Source: Streptomyces sp. MST-110588 (GTDB taxonomy: Bacteria; Actinomycetota; Actinomycetes; Streptomycetales; Streptomycetaceae). From it: a DNA stretch of 64,000 bases. Positions 1 through 7,931 of the stretch are shown piece by piece. The stretch lies in contig NZ_CP074380.1 in NCBI RefSeq assembly GCF_022695595.1, positions 7,468,501 through 7,532,500 on the forward strand. Direction: 5' to 3'. The position numbers were made by a program, and so were the translations under genes. The notes under the pieces were generated by a model. It was given only the letters and a program-made list of their open reading frames with translations. It searched no databases and had not been told where the DNA came from. The stretch's first letter is position 1. Every line of letters starts with the position of its first letter.

Positions 1-1
1 A

Positions 2-514
2 CGGGAGGAGGTGCGGCTGCGGCCGGGCAGCGGCCCGCGCCACCTCGCCTTCCACCCGCGCGGCGAGCGGGCGTACGTGGTCAACGAACTGGCGCCCACG
101 GTCACGGTCTGCCGCTGGGACGCCACCGAAGGCCGCCTGACTCCCCTGGACGAGACCGGCCTGCTGCCCGACGGAGAGCCGCTGGGCGGCCCCGGCGCCG
201 GAGCCGAGACATATCCATCCGAAGTGGTCGTCTCGCCCGACGGACGCTTCCTGTGGGCTGCCACCCGGGGGCACGACAGCATCTCCGTGCTCACACTGGA
301 TGACGCGGGAGAGGTCCCGACCCTGGCCGCGAACGTCCCCTGCGGCGGCCACTGGCCCCGCGACCTGGCCCTCCACCCCGACGGCCGGCACCTCTACGCC
401 GCCAATGAGCGCTCCGGCGACGTCACCTGGTTCACCGTCGACCCGGCGACGGGCATCCCGGTCCGCGGCGGCGCCATCGAAGCGCCGGCCGCGTCGTGCG
501 TGGTCTTCGTGTGA
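2..514 (+). CDS. Lactonase-family seven-bladed propeller protein, C-terminal part
   Basis: The reading frame enters from the left edge of the window, so only about 170 C-terminal residues are present. Visible repeats such as PRHLAFHPRGERAYVVNE, VVVSPDGRFLWAATRG and DLALHPDGRHLYAANE are successive propeller blades of the 6-phosphogluconolactonase/YbhE (PF10282) family. Members hydrolyse 6-phosphogluconolactone or other sugar lactones in the cytoplasm, or are of unknown substrate. The end, ...AASCVVFV, is a typical closing strand. The true start lies outside the window, so substrate and operon context cannot be judged. Confidence 0.85.
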   Translation, partial: REEVRLRPGSGPRHLAFHPRGERAYVVNELAPTVTVCRWDATEGRLTPLDETGLLPDGEPLGGPGAGAETYPSEVVVSPDGRFLWAATRGHDSISVLTLDDAGEVPTLAANVPCGGHWPRDLALHPDGRHLYAANERSGDVTWFTVDPATGIPVRGGAIEAPAASCVVFV

Positions 515-576
515 ACACGGGCTTCGCCTGACCGCCGACTTCGAAGGCACAGCAAAGACAACAAAGCACAACAAAA

Positions 577-609
577 GGGCCGCTCCCTCCGGTATGTGAG
601 GAGCGGCCC
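577..609 (-). terminator. Intrinsic terminator between convergent genes
   Basis: A 10-bp perfect stem (GGGCCGCTCC / GGAGCGGCCC) encloses a loop of about 13 nt. Read on the minus strand the stem is followed directly by a T-rich run (TTTTGTTGTGCTTTG), so it works as a classic terminator for the chelatase gene ending at 747. It may also stop plus-strand transcripts from the lactonase gene. Confidence 0.75.
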
Positions 610-693
610 CGGGCGGTCGGCAGCCGACGACAGCCGACGGCACCCGTCCGCCGGCCGTGCGGCGATCGCTGAGCAGTGATCGGGCCGGGACAC

Positions 694-760
694 GATCACG
701 TACCGGACCCGATCACCTACCGGACCGGATCACGTACCGGACCGGATCACCGAGCCGGTA
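694..760. repeat. 17-bp tandem repeat, about 3.9 units
   Basis: Units begin at 694, 711, 728 and 745. The first three read GATCAC(G/C)TACCGGACC(C/G). The fourth is diverged and runs into the stop codon of the chelatase gene (747). The array lies between the terminator hairpin and the 3' end of that gene. No function is evident. Confidence 0.7.
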
Positions 761-1709
761 CGCCCTGCCCCTGCGCCTGCTGGAGCTTGACCCCCACCAG
801 CGTCGCGTAGTGGGACAGCACCAGTCGGCCCACCGTCCCATAGGCGCCCAGCGCCTCGGCCGCCGAGCAGCCCGCCTCCGCCGCTGCCGCCTCCACCAGG
901 CCCCCGGAGATCTCCGGGCCGATCAGGTACGGGGCCAGGGCGAGCTGCCGGGAGCCCGAGGAGCGCAGCTCGTCGGCCGCGCGGGAGATCGCGCCCTCCT
1001 CGTCCAGCGCGGCGGCCAGCACCGGCACCGCCAGACGTGCGGAGAGCAGCATGCCGGTGATCCCGGCGGCCTGTACGGCCTCCGGGCCGCCGACGGTGGC
1101 CAGGACGATGCCGTCCGCGGCCGTCGTGACCGTGAACAGCCGGGCCCGGTCCGCCCGCGCCAGACCGGCCTCGGAGAGCCGTACGTGCAGGGCCTCGGCG
1201 AGCAGCGGGTGGGGGCCCAGGACGTCGGTCAGCTCCGCCCCGGAACCGCTGTTCATGATCGCCTGGCGTATCCGGCGCAGCAGCGCGTTGTCCGGGCCCG
1301 CCAGCAGCGGTACGACCACCGCGGCGGGGCCTTCCTCGCCGGACCGCGCACCGTCGCCGCCACGGAGCTTGTGCTCGGCCGCGGCCTGTGCCAGTACGGC
1401 CTCCAGCGCGGGGAACTCCGCGTCTCCACCGTCGATGTAGCCGACCCGGGTGTCCAGGCCGGGCAGCTCGGAGCGGGCGAGGAAGGAGATCTCCTCCGCC
1501 AGGCTCCGGGACGCCGCGTCGGGTGTGCCGGGAACGGCCAGGACCAGGGCGGGCGCGCCCTCGGGCGCGGCGACCGGCTCCGGTCGGCGGTGGCGTCCGG
1601 ACTGGCGCGGACGCGGCATTCGTACAGGCAGGCCGGGTGCGGCCCCCGGGCTCGGGGAGACTTCGTCGAAGTGGGGCGAGCCGGGTGCGGGCCCAGTGGG
1701 GGAACTCAT
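747..1709 (-). CDS. Sirohydrochlorin chelatase-like (CbiX family) protein
   Basis: The 320-residue product has two tandem CbiX-type halves: a first half with PALVLAVPGTPDAASRSL and VVPLLAGPDN, and a second with LALAPYLIGPEISGGLV. Family enzymes insert Fe or Co into sirohydrochlorin for siroheme or cobalamin. Actinomycete members of this length are usually annotated as sirohydrochlorin chelatase. The first 50 residues are low-complexity and Pro/Arg-rich, so the true start may lie further in. A TAGCAT -10-like element sits just upstream and no clear Shine-Dalgarno sequence is seen, which would fit a leaderless message. The usual metal-binding His pair is not obvious, so activity is inferred from the family only. 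Confidence 0.72.
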   Translation of the reverse strand: MSSPTGPAPGSPHFDEVSPSPGAAPGLPVRMPRPRQSGRHRRPEPVAAPEGAPALVLAVPGTPDAASRSLAEEISFLARSELPGLDTRVGYIDGGDAEFPALEAVLAQAAAEHKLRGGDGARSGEEGPAAVVVPLLAGPDNALLRRIRQAIMNSGSGAELTDVLGPHPLLAEALHVRLSEAGLARADRARLFTVTTAADGIVLATVGGPEAVQAAGITGMLLSARLAVPVLAAALDEEGAISRAADELRSSGSRQLALAPYLIGPEISGGLVEAAAAEAGCSAAEALGAYGTVGRLVLSHYATLVGVKLQQAQGQGVPAR

Positions 1710-1816
1710 GGCGTCGGATGCTAACGCCTCGACAGGTTCCGGTGCGGAGGGAGGGCTCGGTCGGGAGGTATCCGTCCCGTTTTATCCCGCGCGTCTTCGC
1801 GCACGCGCCGGTCGGG

Positions 1817-2893
1817 TCAGCCCAGGAGCCGTGTGATCTGCAACAACTTCTCGTCATGGGGCAGCAGGAGCCGGTCGGCGGACAGCGCCGCCGCGATGCG
1901 CAGGGCACCGTCGAGCGGAGTGCCCGGGGCCTCGACCGGCTGTGCGTACGGCAGCCGTTCGGCGAGCGCCGCGCGCAGCGGCGCCAGCAGCGGTTCGCCG
2001 ATGCGGAACAGGCCCCCGGTGAACGCCACCGCGCACCGGCCGCCCGCGGGGCACACGGCCACCGCCGTGTCCGCGATGTGCCGCGCGGCCTCGCCCAGGA
2101 TCCCTGCGGCCACCGGGTCCCACCCGGCACAGCGGGCGACCTCGGGCGCGAACGAGGCCAGTACGGCGGTGCGGTCGGCGCGCGGATAGAGCCGGCCGGG
2201 CAGCTCGGCCACCGGCCCCAGCACCGCTTCGGTACGGGCCAGCAGCGCGGCCGAACCGCCCGTACGGCCGTCGTGGGCCCGCAGCGCCGCCTCCAGGCCG
2301 GCCCGGCCGATCCAGGCGCCGCTGCCGCAGTCGCCCAGCAGATGGCCCCAGCCGTCGGCGCGCCGCCAGCCGGCCGGGCCGCTGAGGTCCGTGCCCAAGG
2401 CGATCAGGCCGGTGCCGGCGGCGACCACGGCGCCGGGGCGCTGGCCCAGGGCCCCGGCGTAGGCGGTGACGGCGTCCGCCGCGAGCGCCAGATGCCGGAT
2501 GCCGAACGCGTCGGCCAGTGCGGCGGGCAGATGGGACCGCAGATCGGCGCCCAGGGTGACCATCCCCGCCGCCCCCACGCACGCCGCGTCGTAGCGCCGG
2601 CCGCCCACCTCGTGCAGCAGCTTCCGCGCGGCGGGCAGGACCTGGTCCAGCAGGTGGGTGGCGTCCATGCCGCGGGCGCCCGTACGGACCGGTTCGCGTG
2701 AGGCGTACGAGGCCAGCGGCCGGGCCTGGCGGTCGTCGGAGCGGGCGACCGCCAGGCGCAGGCCCGAGCCGCCCGAATCGACCCCCAGTACGTAGGTGGC
2801 CGGGTCGGGCCGCCGGGCGGACGGAGCGTGTGCCGGGGCGCCGCCGGGCTCGTCCGCCGGGGCGCCGCCGGGCTCACCCAAGGCCGCGGGCAT
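1817..2893 (-). CDS. BadF/BadG-type ATPase, N-acetylglucosamine-kinase-like
   Basis: The product is 358 residues. An Ala/Pro-rich leader is followed by the phosphate-1 motif VLGVDSGGSGLRLAVARSD. Later come GAVVAAGTGLIALGTD (phosphate-2) and AVAFTGGLFRIGEPLL (adenosine motif), all marks of the ASKHA/BadF-BcrA family (PF01869). Actinomycete relatives are GlcNAc or glucosamine kinases, phosphorylating amino sugars recovered from the wall or chitin. The start overlaps the last 20 bases of the upstream DUF2510-scramblase gene, so the two are probably translated as a coupled pair. The substrate is inferred from the family. Confidence 0.82.
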   Translation of the reverse strand: MPAALGEPGGAPADEPGGAPAHAPSARRPDPATYVLGVDSGGSGLRLAVARSDDRQARPLASYASREPVRTGARGMDATHLLDQVLPAARKLLHEVGGRRYDAACVGAAGMVTLGADLRSHLPAALADAFGIRHLALAADAVTAYAGALGQRPGAVVAAGTGLIALGTDLSGPAGWRRADGWGHLLGDCGSGAWIGRAGLEAALRAHDGRTGGSAALLARTEAVLGPVAELPGRLYPRADRTAVLASFAPEVARCAGWDPVAAGILGEAARHIADTAVAVCPAGGRCAVAFTGGLFRIGEPLLAPLRAALAERLPYAQPVEAPGTPLDGALRIAAALSADRLLLPHDEKLLQITRLLG

Positions 2894-3908
2894 CCTGCTT
2901 CAGGGCGGTGTCGACGGTCAGCGCCGTGGCGAGGACCAGGCTGAGCAGCGGATCGGGAAGCTGGTGGTGGATCTGGAGGACGTAGTTGTCCGCGGTGGTG
3001 AACATCGTCTTGGCCAGCCCCTCCCAGGTCTTGGTGATCCGGGCGACCTCTTGGTCGGCGTGGTCGACGATGGCGAAGTTCCAGGCACGCCAGTTCTCGG
3101 CCTTGATCGCGCCGATCTGCATACCGTCGGCGATCAACGCAAAGTTGATCTTGCCGATGGCGTTCTGCTGTACGATTTCGCCGACCGGCCGGCCGTCGGG
3201 GCGCTCCACGACGACCTTGGACTTGATGACCTTGGCCGGGCGGGTCAGGACGAGCTGCGGCTGCCCGTACGCGTCCCGGATCTCCAGCTTGTGCGTCAGG
3301 AACTGGTCGAGGCTGGAGACGATGCGCAGCACCTTCTTGGCGGCGCTCTGACCGACCTGTACGACCGTGCCGAGCGTGTTGCCGTGCTGGTCGAAGACGC
3401 TGTACTCGTTCGTCACCTCGATCAGCTTGGCCTTCTGGTTCACGACCAGGACCGGCTCGGTGAACAGGGTGCCGCCGCCGGGGGCGGCCGGGGCGATGCC
3501 GGCCTGCTGCTGGACCTGCCGCTGGACTTCGGGGTTGACGCCCGGGTGTCCCTGCTGCGGATGCTGCGGAGCGTACGGCTGCGGCCCAGGCTGCTGGTGA
3601 GGCGGGTAGCCCTGTCCGCCGCCCGGCTGCCCGCCGCCCGGCTGTCCGTACGGCTGCTGCCCGTACGCCTGGCCCGCTTGCTGGTGAGGCGCCGGGGCCT
3701 GAGCGGTCTGCTGCGGGGCCTGCGCCTGCGGGGCCGCCTGGGAGTGCGGCTGTGCCTGCGGCACGGTCCGGGCGGGCACCTGCTGCTCCTGGGCCGGCCG
3801 GCCCGGATGGGTGTGCTCGGTCCACCGGGAGCCGTCCCACCAGCGGAGCTGGTCGGGCGTGCCCTGCGGGTCGGCGTACCAGCCCGCAGGGATGTTCGCA
3901 TTGGTCAT
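2874..3908 (-). CDS. DUF2510 / phospholipid-scramblase-like (LURP-one) protein
   Basis: The product is 344 residues. Residues 6-35 form a DUF2510 module (IPAGWYADPQGTPDQLRWWD). A Gln/Pro/Gly-rich disordered linker follows (about 40-145). The C-terminal 190 residues fold as a scramblase/LURP-one barrel: TEPVLVVNQKAKLIEVTNEY, VVERPDGRPVGEI and a closing hydrophobic helix DPLLSLVLATALTVDTAL. The family binds membranes or lipids, and true scramblase activity in bacteria is unproven. The gene is transcribed toward and overlaps the sugar-kinase gene. The ATG at 3908 directly begins the DUF2510 module and is well placed. Confidence 0.85.
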   Translation of the reverse strand: MTNANIPAGWYADPQGTPDQLRWWDGSRWTEHTHPGRPAQEQQVPARTVPQAQPHSQAAPQAQAPQQTAQAPAPHQQAGQAYGQQPYGQPGGGQPGGGQGYPPHQQPGPQPYAPQHPQQGHPGVNPEVQRQVQQQAGIAPAAPGGGTLFTEPVLVVNQKAKLIEVTNEYSVFDQHGNTLGTVVQVGQSAAKKVLRIVSSLDQFLTHKLEIRDAYGQPQLVLTRPAKVIKSKVVVERPDGRPVGEIVQQNAIGKINFALIADGMQIGAIKAENWRAWNFAIVDHADQEVARITKTWEGLAKTMFTTADNYVLQIHHQLPDPLLSLVLATALTVDTALKQDARGLG

Positions 3909-4122
3909 GCGGGAACACTATCCCCCGCGGTCAGGGAGGCTTCCAGCCCACCGGAGGTGCGCCGTGCCACGGCAGGAAGCCGCTGGTGCCGCCGGACCGG
4001 GCGGCCGGCCGGAAGCCGAAGGCACCGTTCCCACGGCGCGGGGCCACGGCATAAGATCACCGTGGGACGGTCGTGGGACCACCCTGGGGCGGTCGCCGGG
4101 CAGGGGTGCGGGGGCTGCTCGA

Positions 4123-4152
4123 TTGGGGGCACGGGGTGCGCGCCAGTAGAGT
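4123..4152 (+). promoter_or_regulatory. Putative promoter of ung (near-leaderless)
   Basis: TTGGGG (4123-4128), an 18-bp spacer and TAGAGT (4147-4152) precede the GTG start at 4161 by only 8 bases. This spacing predicts transcription beginning at or next to the start codon, so ung would be leaderless. No Shine-Dalgarno sequence lies between the -10 box and the GTG, which agrees with this. Confidence 0.5.
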
Positions 4153-4160
4153 AACGCGGC

Positions 4161-4838
4161 GTGGCAGCACGACCGTTGAGTGAACTTGTAGAGCCCGGGT
4201 GGGCCGATGCGCTGAGCCCCGTGGCCGAACGTATCGCCGCTATGGGCGACTTCCTGCGCGCCGAGATCGCGGCCGGCCGCTCCTATCTGCCCGCCGGGCC
4301 ACACATCCTGCGGGCCTTCCAGCAGCCCTTCGACCAGGTACGCGTACTGATCGTGGGGCAGGATCCGTACCCGACCCCCGGGATGGCGATCGGGCTGAGT
4401 TTCGCGGTCGCGCCCGAGGTGCGGCGCCTGCCCGGCAGCTTGGAGAACATCTTCCGCGAGCTGAACACGGACCTGGGGCTGCCCCGGCCCTCCAACGGTG
4501 ACCTGACGCCCTGGACGAAGCAGGGCGTGCTGCTGCTCAACAGGGCCCTGACGACCGCACCCGGCCGGCCCGCCGCGCACCGCGGCAAGGGCTGGGAGGA
4601 GGTCACCGAGCAGGCCATCCGCGCGCTGGCCGCCCGTGGCACGCCGCTGGTGTCGATCCTGTGGGGGCGCGACGCCCGCAACCTGCGGCCGTTCCTCGGC
4701 GACTTCCCGGCCGTGGAGTCGGCCCACCCCTCGCCGATGTCGGCGGACCGCGGTTTCTTCGGCTCACGGCCGTTCAGCCGCGCCAATGAACTGCTGGCCC
4801 GGCAGGGGGCCCAGCCGGTGAACTGGCAACTGCCCTGA
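4161..4838 (+). CDS. ung: Uracil-DNA glycosylase, family 1
   Basis: The product has 225 residues, the normal length for family-1 UDG. The water-activating loop [15 protein letters not shown] (catalytic Asp) and the minor-groove/leucine loop [19 protein letters not shown] (catalytic His) are both present, as is LLLNRALTT. The enzyme removes uracil from DNA and starts base-excision repair in the cytoplasm. The start is GTG at 4161, apparently leaderless. The gene stands alone, converging on the BNR-propeller gene. Confidence 0.96.
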   Translation: MAARPLSELVEPGWADALSPVAERIAAMGDFLRAEIAAGRSYLPAGPHILRAFQQPFDQVRVLIVGQDPYPTPGMAIGLSFAVAPEVRRLPGSLENIFRELNTDLGLPRPSNGDLTPWTKQGVLLLNRALTTAPGRPAAHRGKGWEEVTEQAIRALAARGTPLVSILWGRDARNLRPFLGDFPAVESAHPSPMSADRGFFGSRPFSRANELLARQGAQPVNWQLP

Positions 4839-4937
4839 AGGTGCCCCGCCGTGCCTCGAAGGCGCCCCACCGTGCCTCTCGGACGGCCATGTTGACATGG
4901 CCTTCCAGAGGCGGGCCTGACACACACCTCCTTTGAT

Positions 4938-4970
4938 GCCGGCCCGGCGCGCTACGACCGCCGGGCCGGC
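4938..4970 (-). terminator. Strong GC hairpin between convergent genes
   Basis: A 12-bp perfect stem (GCCGGCCCGGCG / CGCCGGGCCGGC) has a 9-nt loop. It lies between ung (plus) and the BNR gene (minus), both ending nearby. A smaller hairpin, GGCCATG-TTGA-CATGGCC, lies about 50 bp to the left. There is no U-tract, as is common for Streptomyces terminators. Confidence 0.65.
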
Positions 4971-5004
4971 CCCCGGGGGCACGTACGGTTCCGTCGGAAG
5001 TGCC

Positions 5005-6090
5005 TCAGGCCACCACCGCCGCCCGTACACACAGGACGTCCGGCAGATGGGCCAGGAGCTGGCGCCAGGTGTCGCCGTCGTCCGCGCTGGCGAACACCTC
5101 GCCGTTGCGGTTGCCGAAATACACGCCCGCGGGGTCGCAGCCATCCACGCACAGCGCGTCCCGGAGCACCGTGCCGTAGTGGTCCTCCTGCGGCAGGCCG
5201 TCGGCCAGTGCCTCCCAGCTCCCGCCGGCGTCGCTCGTGCGGTACACCCGGCAGCGGTGCCCGGCCGGCACCCGGTCGATGTCCGCGGTGATCGGGAAGA
5301 CGTACGCCACGTTTCCCCGCGAGGGGTGGGCGGCCGTGGCGAACCCGAAGTCGGAGGGAAGGCCGCCGCCGATGTCCGTCCACCGCGCCCCCGCGTCGTC
5401 GCTGCGGTAGACGCCCCAGTGGTTCTGAAGATAAAGACGGTCCCGGTCCGCCGGGTCCTGCGCGATCTTGTGTACGCACTGGCCGAACTCCGGATCCGGG
5501 TCCGGCAGGAAGACCGCCTTGACCCCGCTGTTGGACGGCGCCCAGCTCTTGCCGCCGTCCCGCGTACGGAACACCCCGGCCGTGGAGACCGCGACCGTCA
5601 CCGCGTCGGCGTCCCGCGGGTCCGTGATCACCGTATGGACCGCCAGGCCGCCCCCGCCGGGCACCCACCTCTCCCGCGACGGGTGGTCCCACAGGGGGCG
5701 TACGAGCGTGAAACTCTCGCCGCCGTCCTCGGAACGGAAGAGTCCGCCCGGCTCCGTCCCCGCGTACACCACACCGGGCGCGGCGGGTCCCGCCGGATGG
5801 AGCTGCCACACCCGCTCCAGCGAAGTCCCGGTATCGGGCGGGTACTTGATCGCCGGCTGCCGTGGCTCCAGCCAGGTCTGGCCGAGGTCGTCGGACCGGA
5901 AGACGGAAGGGCCCCAGTGCGCGCTGTCGGCCCCGGCCAGCAGCCGGGGAGTGGGGCGACGGGTGTCGATCCCGATGGCGTACACGGCCTGGGCGGGAAA
6001 ATGCGGGCCGTCCCAGCCCCATGCGCCGTTTCGTCGTCGGCCGATGAACAGCCCTTTGCGTGTGCCTACCGCGAGCAGTACGTCAGTCAT
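5005..6090 (-). CDS. BNR/sialidase-like beta-propeller protein
   Basis: The product has 361 residues counted from ATG 6090, which has GGAGGT eight bases upstream. An in-frame upstream ATG at 6171 lacks such a site. The protein begins TDVLLAVGTRKGLFIGRR and carries repeated Asp-box-like motifs: FRSDDLGQTW, FRSEDGGESF, FRTRDGGKSW, YRSDDAGARW, YRTSDAGGSW and ASADDGDTW. These define a six- or seven-bladed sialidase/VPS10-type propeller. There is no signal peptide, so it is probably cytoplasmic. The sialidase catalytic Arg triad is not evident, so glycosidase activity should not be assumed. Confidence 0.85.
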   Translation of the reverse strand: MTDVLLAVGTRKGLFIGRRRNGAWGWDGPHFPAQAVYAIGIDTRRPTPRLLAGADSAHWGPSVFRSDDLGQTWLEPRQPAIKYPPDTGTSLERVWQLHPAGPAAPGVVYAGTEPGGLFRSEDGGESFTLVRPLWDHPSRERWVPGGGGLAVHTVITDPRDADAVTVAVSTAGVFRTRDGGKSWAPSNSGVKAVFLPDPDPEFGQCVHKIAQDPADRDRLYLQNHWGVYRSDDAGARWTDIGGGLPSDFGFATAAHPSRGNVAYVFPITADIDRVPAGHRCRVYRTSDAGGSWEALADGLPQEDHYGTVLRDALCVDGCDPAGVYFGNRNGEVFASADDGDTWRQLLAHLPDVLCVRAAVVA

Positions 6091-6476
6091 GCCGGACACC
6101 TCCGGACGCCGTTGTCTCAGGTAGGTGTCAGTCTGCACCCGGCCACTGACAACGGCGCCCCGGCGTGACAACCGGCCAGGTCACCTCGGGCGGGGCGGAC
6201 CGCGAGCCGCGTATCGGCCGAAGGGGCGGTGGTGGTGCCGCGCGACGGGGGAAGCGTCGACCGGCGTGCGGGGGGAAGTCGGTGGAGGGCTTGTGACCTG
6301 CTCTGTTACGGTTCGGTGGCCGGCCGCGGGACTCCGGCGCGACTTCCGGAACCTGCCTCTGAAGCAACGATTCGCAGCTCGTGCCCCCATTCCCCGGCCG
6401 GCATCCGCCAGGCCGGCACACGCGCCGTGCCGGCATCCATGCCGGACCGGCGTCCGTGCCACGGGAAGTGACGGGA
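6091..6476. other. Divergent intergenic region, no confident feature
   Basis: These 386 bp separate the BNR gene (minus) from the TROVE/vWA-like gene (plus). The region is GC-rich with short inverted repeats near 6400-6460 (GCCGGCA/TGCCGGC type). Since Ro-family proteins often have Y-like RNAs beside them, this is where such an RNA would be expected, but I could not fold a convincing tRNA-like module by eye. Confidence 0.35.
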
Positions 6477-7931
6477 ATGGAATCGTACGGGGACCTCGTC
6501 GCGGCCGACGACGTGCTGCTGTTCGTCAACGCGGCGATCACCTCCACCGGTCAGCGGGAATTCCACGGCGACGTGGACGAGCAGCGGCTGTCGTTGGACT
6601 TCCTCCACGCGTACATGCTGGGGAACTACCGTGATCTGTACGCCGGGGTCCTCGCGCTCGACATCAACGACCACAACGCGGCCCTGATCATCCGGCGTCT
6701 GCTGGAGACCGCCAAGGAGGCCACCGCCGAGCAGCGCCGCAGCGAGGGCCGGCTGATCGCCTCCCGCCTGGCGACGCTGCCGCCGCAGCGGGTGTACGGA
6801 CTGTTCGACGCGCTGCGCCGGGCCGGGGTGAACAACCGGCGCACCCGGGCGATCATGCGCGACTGGCTGTCCGCCCGACCGGACCCGGCCTTCGACGCCG
6901 TCAAGTACCGCGGCGGCCTCAAGAGGGCCCTTCGGCACGCCCATCTGGCCCCGGCCACCGAAGAGCTGGGGACGTTCGTGTTCGCGCCGCTGAGCCGGCC
7001 GCACTATGCGACGCCCCTTTTGGAGACATGGCGCCGCGCCCACTACGAGCAGGCCGCCCTGTACGAGCTGCCCTATACGGCTGCCGAGGGCTTCGCCGCC
7101 CGGCACGGCATCCCCCGGGAGGTCTTCCTCAAGCGCATCGCCCCACGGATGACCCGCCTGGAGACCCTGCGGCTGCAGGAGTCCGCGCGCCGGCGCGGGG
7201 CGGCGGGCGTGGAGACGGACCTGTCCACGATGCCGCTGACCAGGCTGGCGGCCTACGTACTCTCGCTCCCGGCCGAGGACTGCCTGCGCCGGCGCGCCGA
7301 GCTGACCCACGCCCTGGAATCGGCCGCCGGCCGGGTGGCGGGCACCCACCGGGGAAGCTGGGGCAAGGTCACCGCCGTCCTGGACGACAGCTTCTCCGCC
7401 TCCGGCTCGGGCCACAAGCGCCGCCGACCGCTGGCCGTGGCTCTGGCCTGCCACTACCTGCTCGCCGCCCTGGCCGGCGACTACACCGGACTGTGGACGT
7501 CCGGGCGCAGCGACGCGCTGCTGGCCTCTCCGTACGGGCCGACGCCGCTGGGCCGGCGCATCCTGGACGCGCTGGACACCGCCCCGTCCAGGCTGGTGAT
7601 CGTCTCCGACGGGTGGGACAACGCGCCGCCCGGCCTGGCCGGGGAGGTGCTGCGGGTCTGGCGGACCCGCCTGGACCCCGGGCGCCGCACCAGCGTCGTC
7701 CATCTGAATCCGGTGTACGACGCGGCCGGCTTCGACGTGCGCCGGCTGTCCGCGACGGTGCCCACCGCGGGTATCCGCGATGCCGAGGACCTTCCCGCGC
7801 TGGTGGAGCTCGCCCAGTTCGCGGAGGGCCGGACCGGCCTGGCCGAACTGACCGCCTACATGGACAGCCGAGCGGCCCATATGACCAGCGGGCGCCACCG
7901 GGAGCGGACGCGATGGCCACACTGGACCTGA
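6477..7931 (+). CDS. TROVE/vWA-like (Ro60-like) protein
   Basis: The product has 484 residues from ATG 6477; a longer in-frame start at 6381 adds only low-complexity sequence. The N-terminal two thirds are helical repeats (NNRRTRAIMRDWLSARP, RALRHAHLAP) of the kind that form the RNA-binding ring of TROVE/Ro proteins. The C-terminal third resembles a von Willebrand A domain: VLDDSFSASGSGHKRRRPLA provides a MIDAS-like DxSxS, and RLVIVSDGWDNAPPG matches the late D-G-x-D/N strand. Ro proteins bind misfolded or Y RNAs. The gene overlaps the next one by 19 bp, so the two proteins are co-translated. The family assignment was made by eye and could be a distant relative. Confidence 0.6.
   Translation: MESYGDLVAADDVLLFVNAAITSTGQREFHGDVDEQRLSLDFLHAYMLGNYRDLYAGVLALDINDHNAALIIRRLLETAKEATAEQRRSEGRLIASRLATLPPQRVYGLFDALRRAGVNNRRTRAIMRDWLSARPDPAFDAVKYRGGLKRALRHAHLAPATEELGTFVFAPLSRPHYATPLLETWRRAHYEQAALYELPYTAAEGFAARHGIPREVFLKRIAPRMTRLETLRLQESARRRGAAGVETDLSTMPLTRLAAYVLSLPAEDCLRRRAELTHALESAAGRVAGTHRGSWGKVTAVLDDSFSASGSGHKRRRPLAVALACHYLLAALAGDYTGLWTSGRSDALLASPYGPTPLGRRILDALDTAPSRLVIVSDGWDNAPPGLAGEVLRVWRTRLDPGRRTSVVHLNPVYDAAGFDVRRLSATVPTAGIRDAEDLPALVELAQFAEGRTGLAELTAYMDSRAAHMTSGRHRERTRWPHWT

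Noticed and set aside
2404..3918. Long antisense and shifted open frames across most of the window
   Set aside because: High third-position GC opens all frames. Products are Arg/Pro/Ala/Gly-rich without domains, and each lies over a gene with clear family motifs.
5005..6090. Active sialidase
   Set aside because: Asp-box repeats alone are structural; the catalytic Arg triad and the Tyr/Glu pair were not found and no signal peptide exists.
6091..6476. Y-RNA-like (YrlA) gene next to the TROVE-like protein
   Set aside because: Short GGTTCG and ATTCGCA segments suggested a T-arm, but no full tRNA-like fold with matching arms could be drawn. A covariance search would decide.
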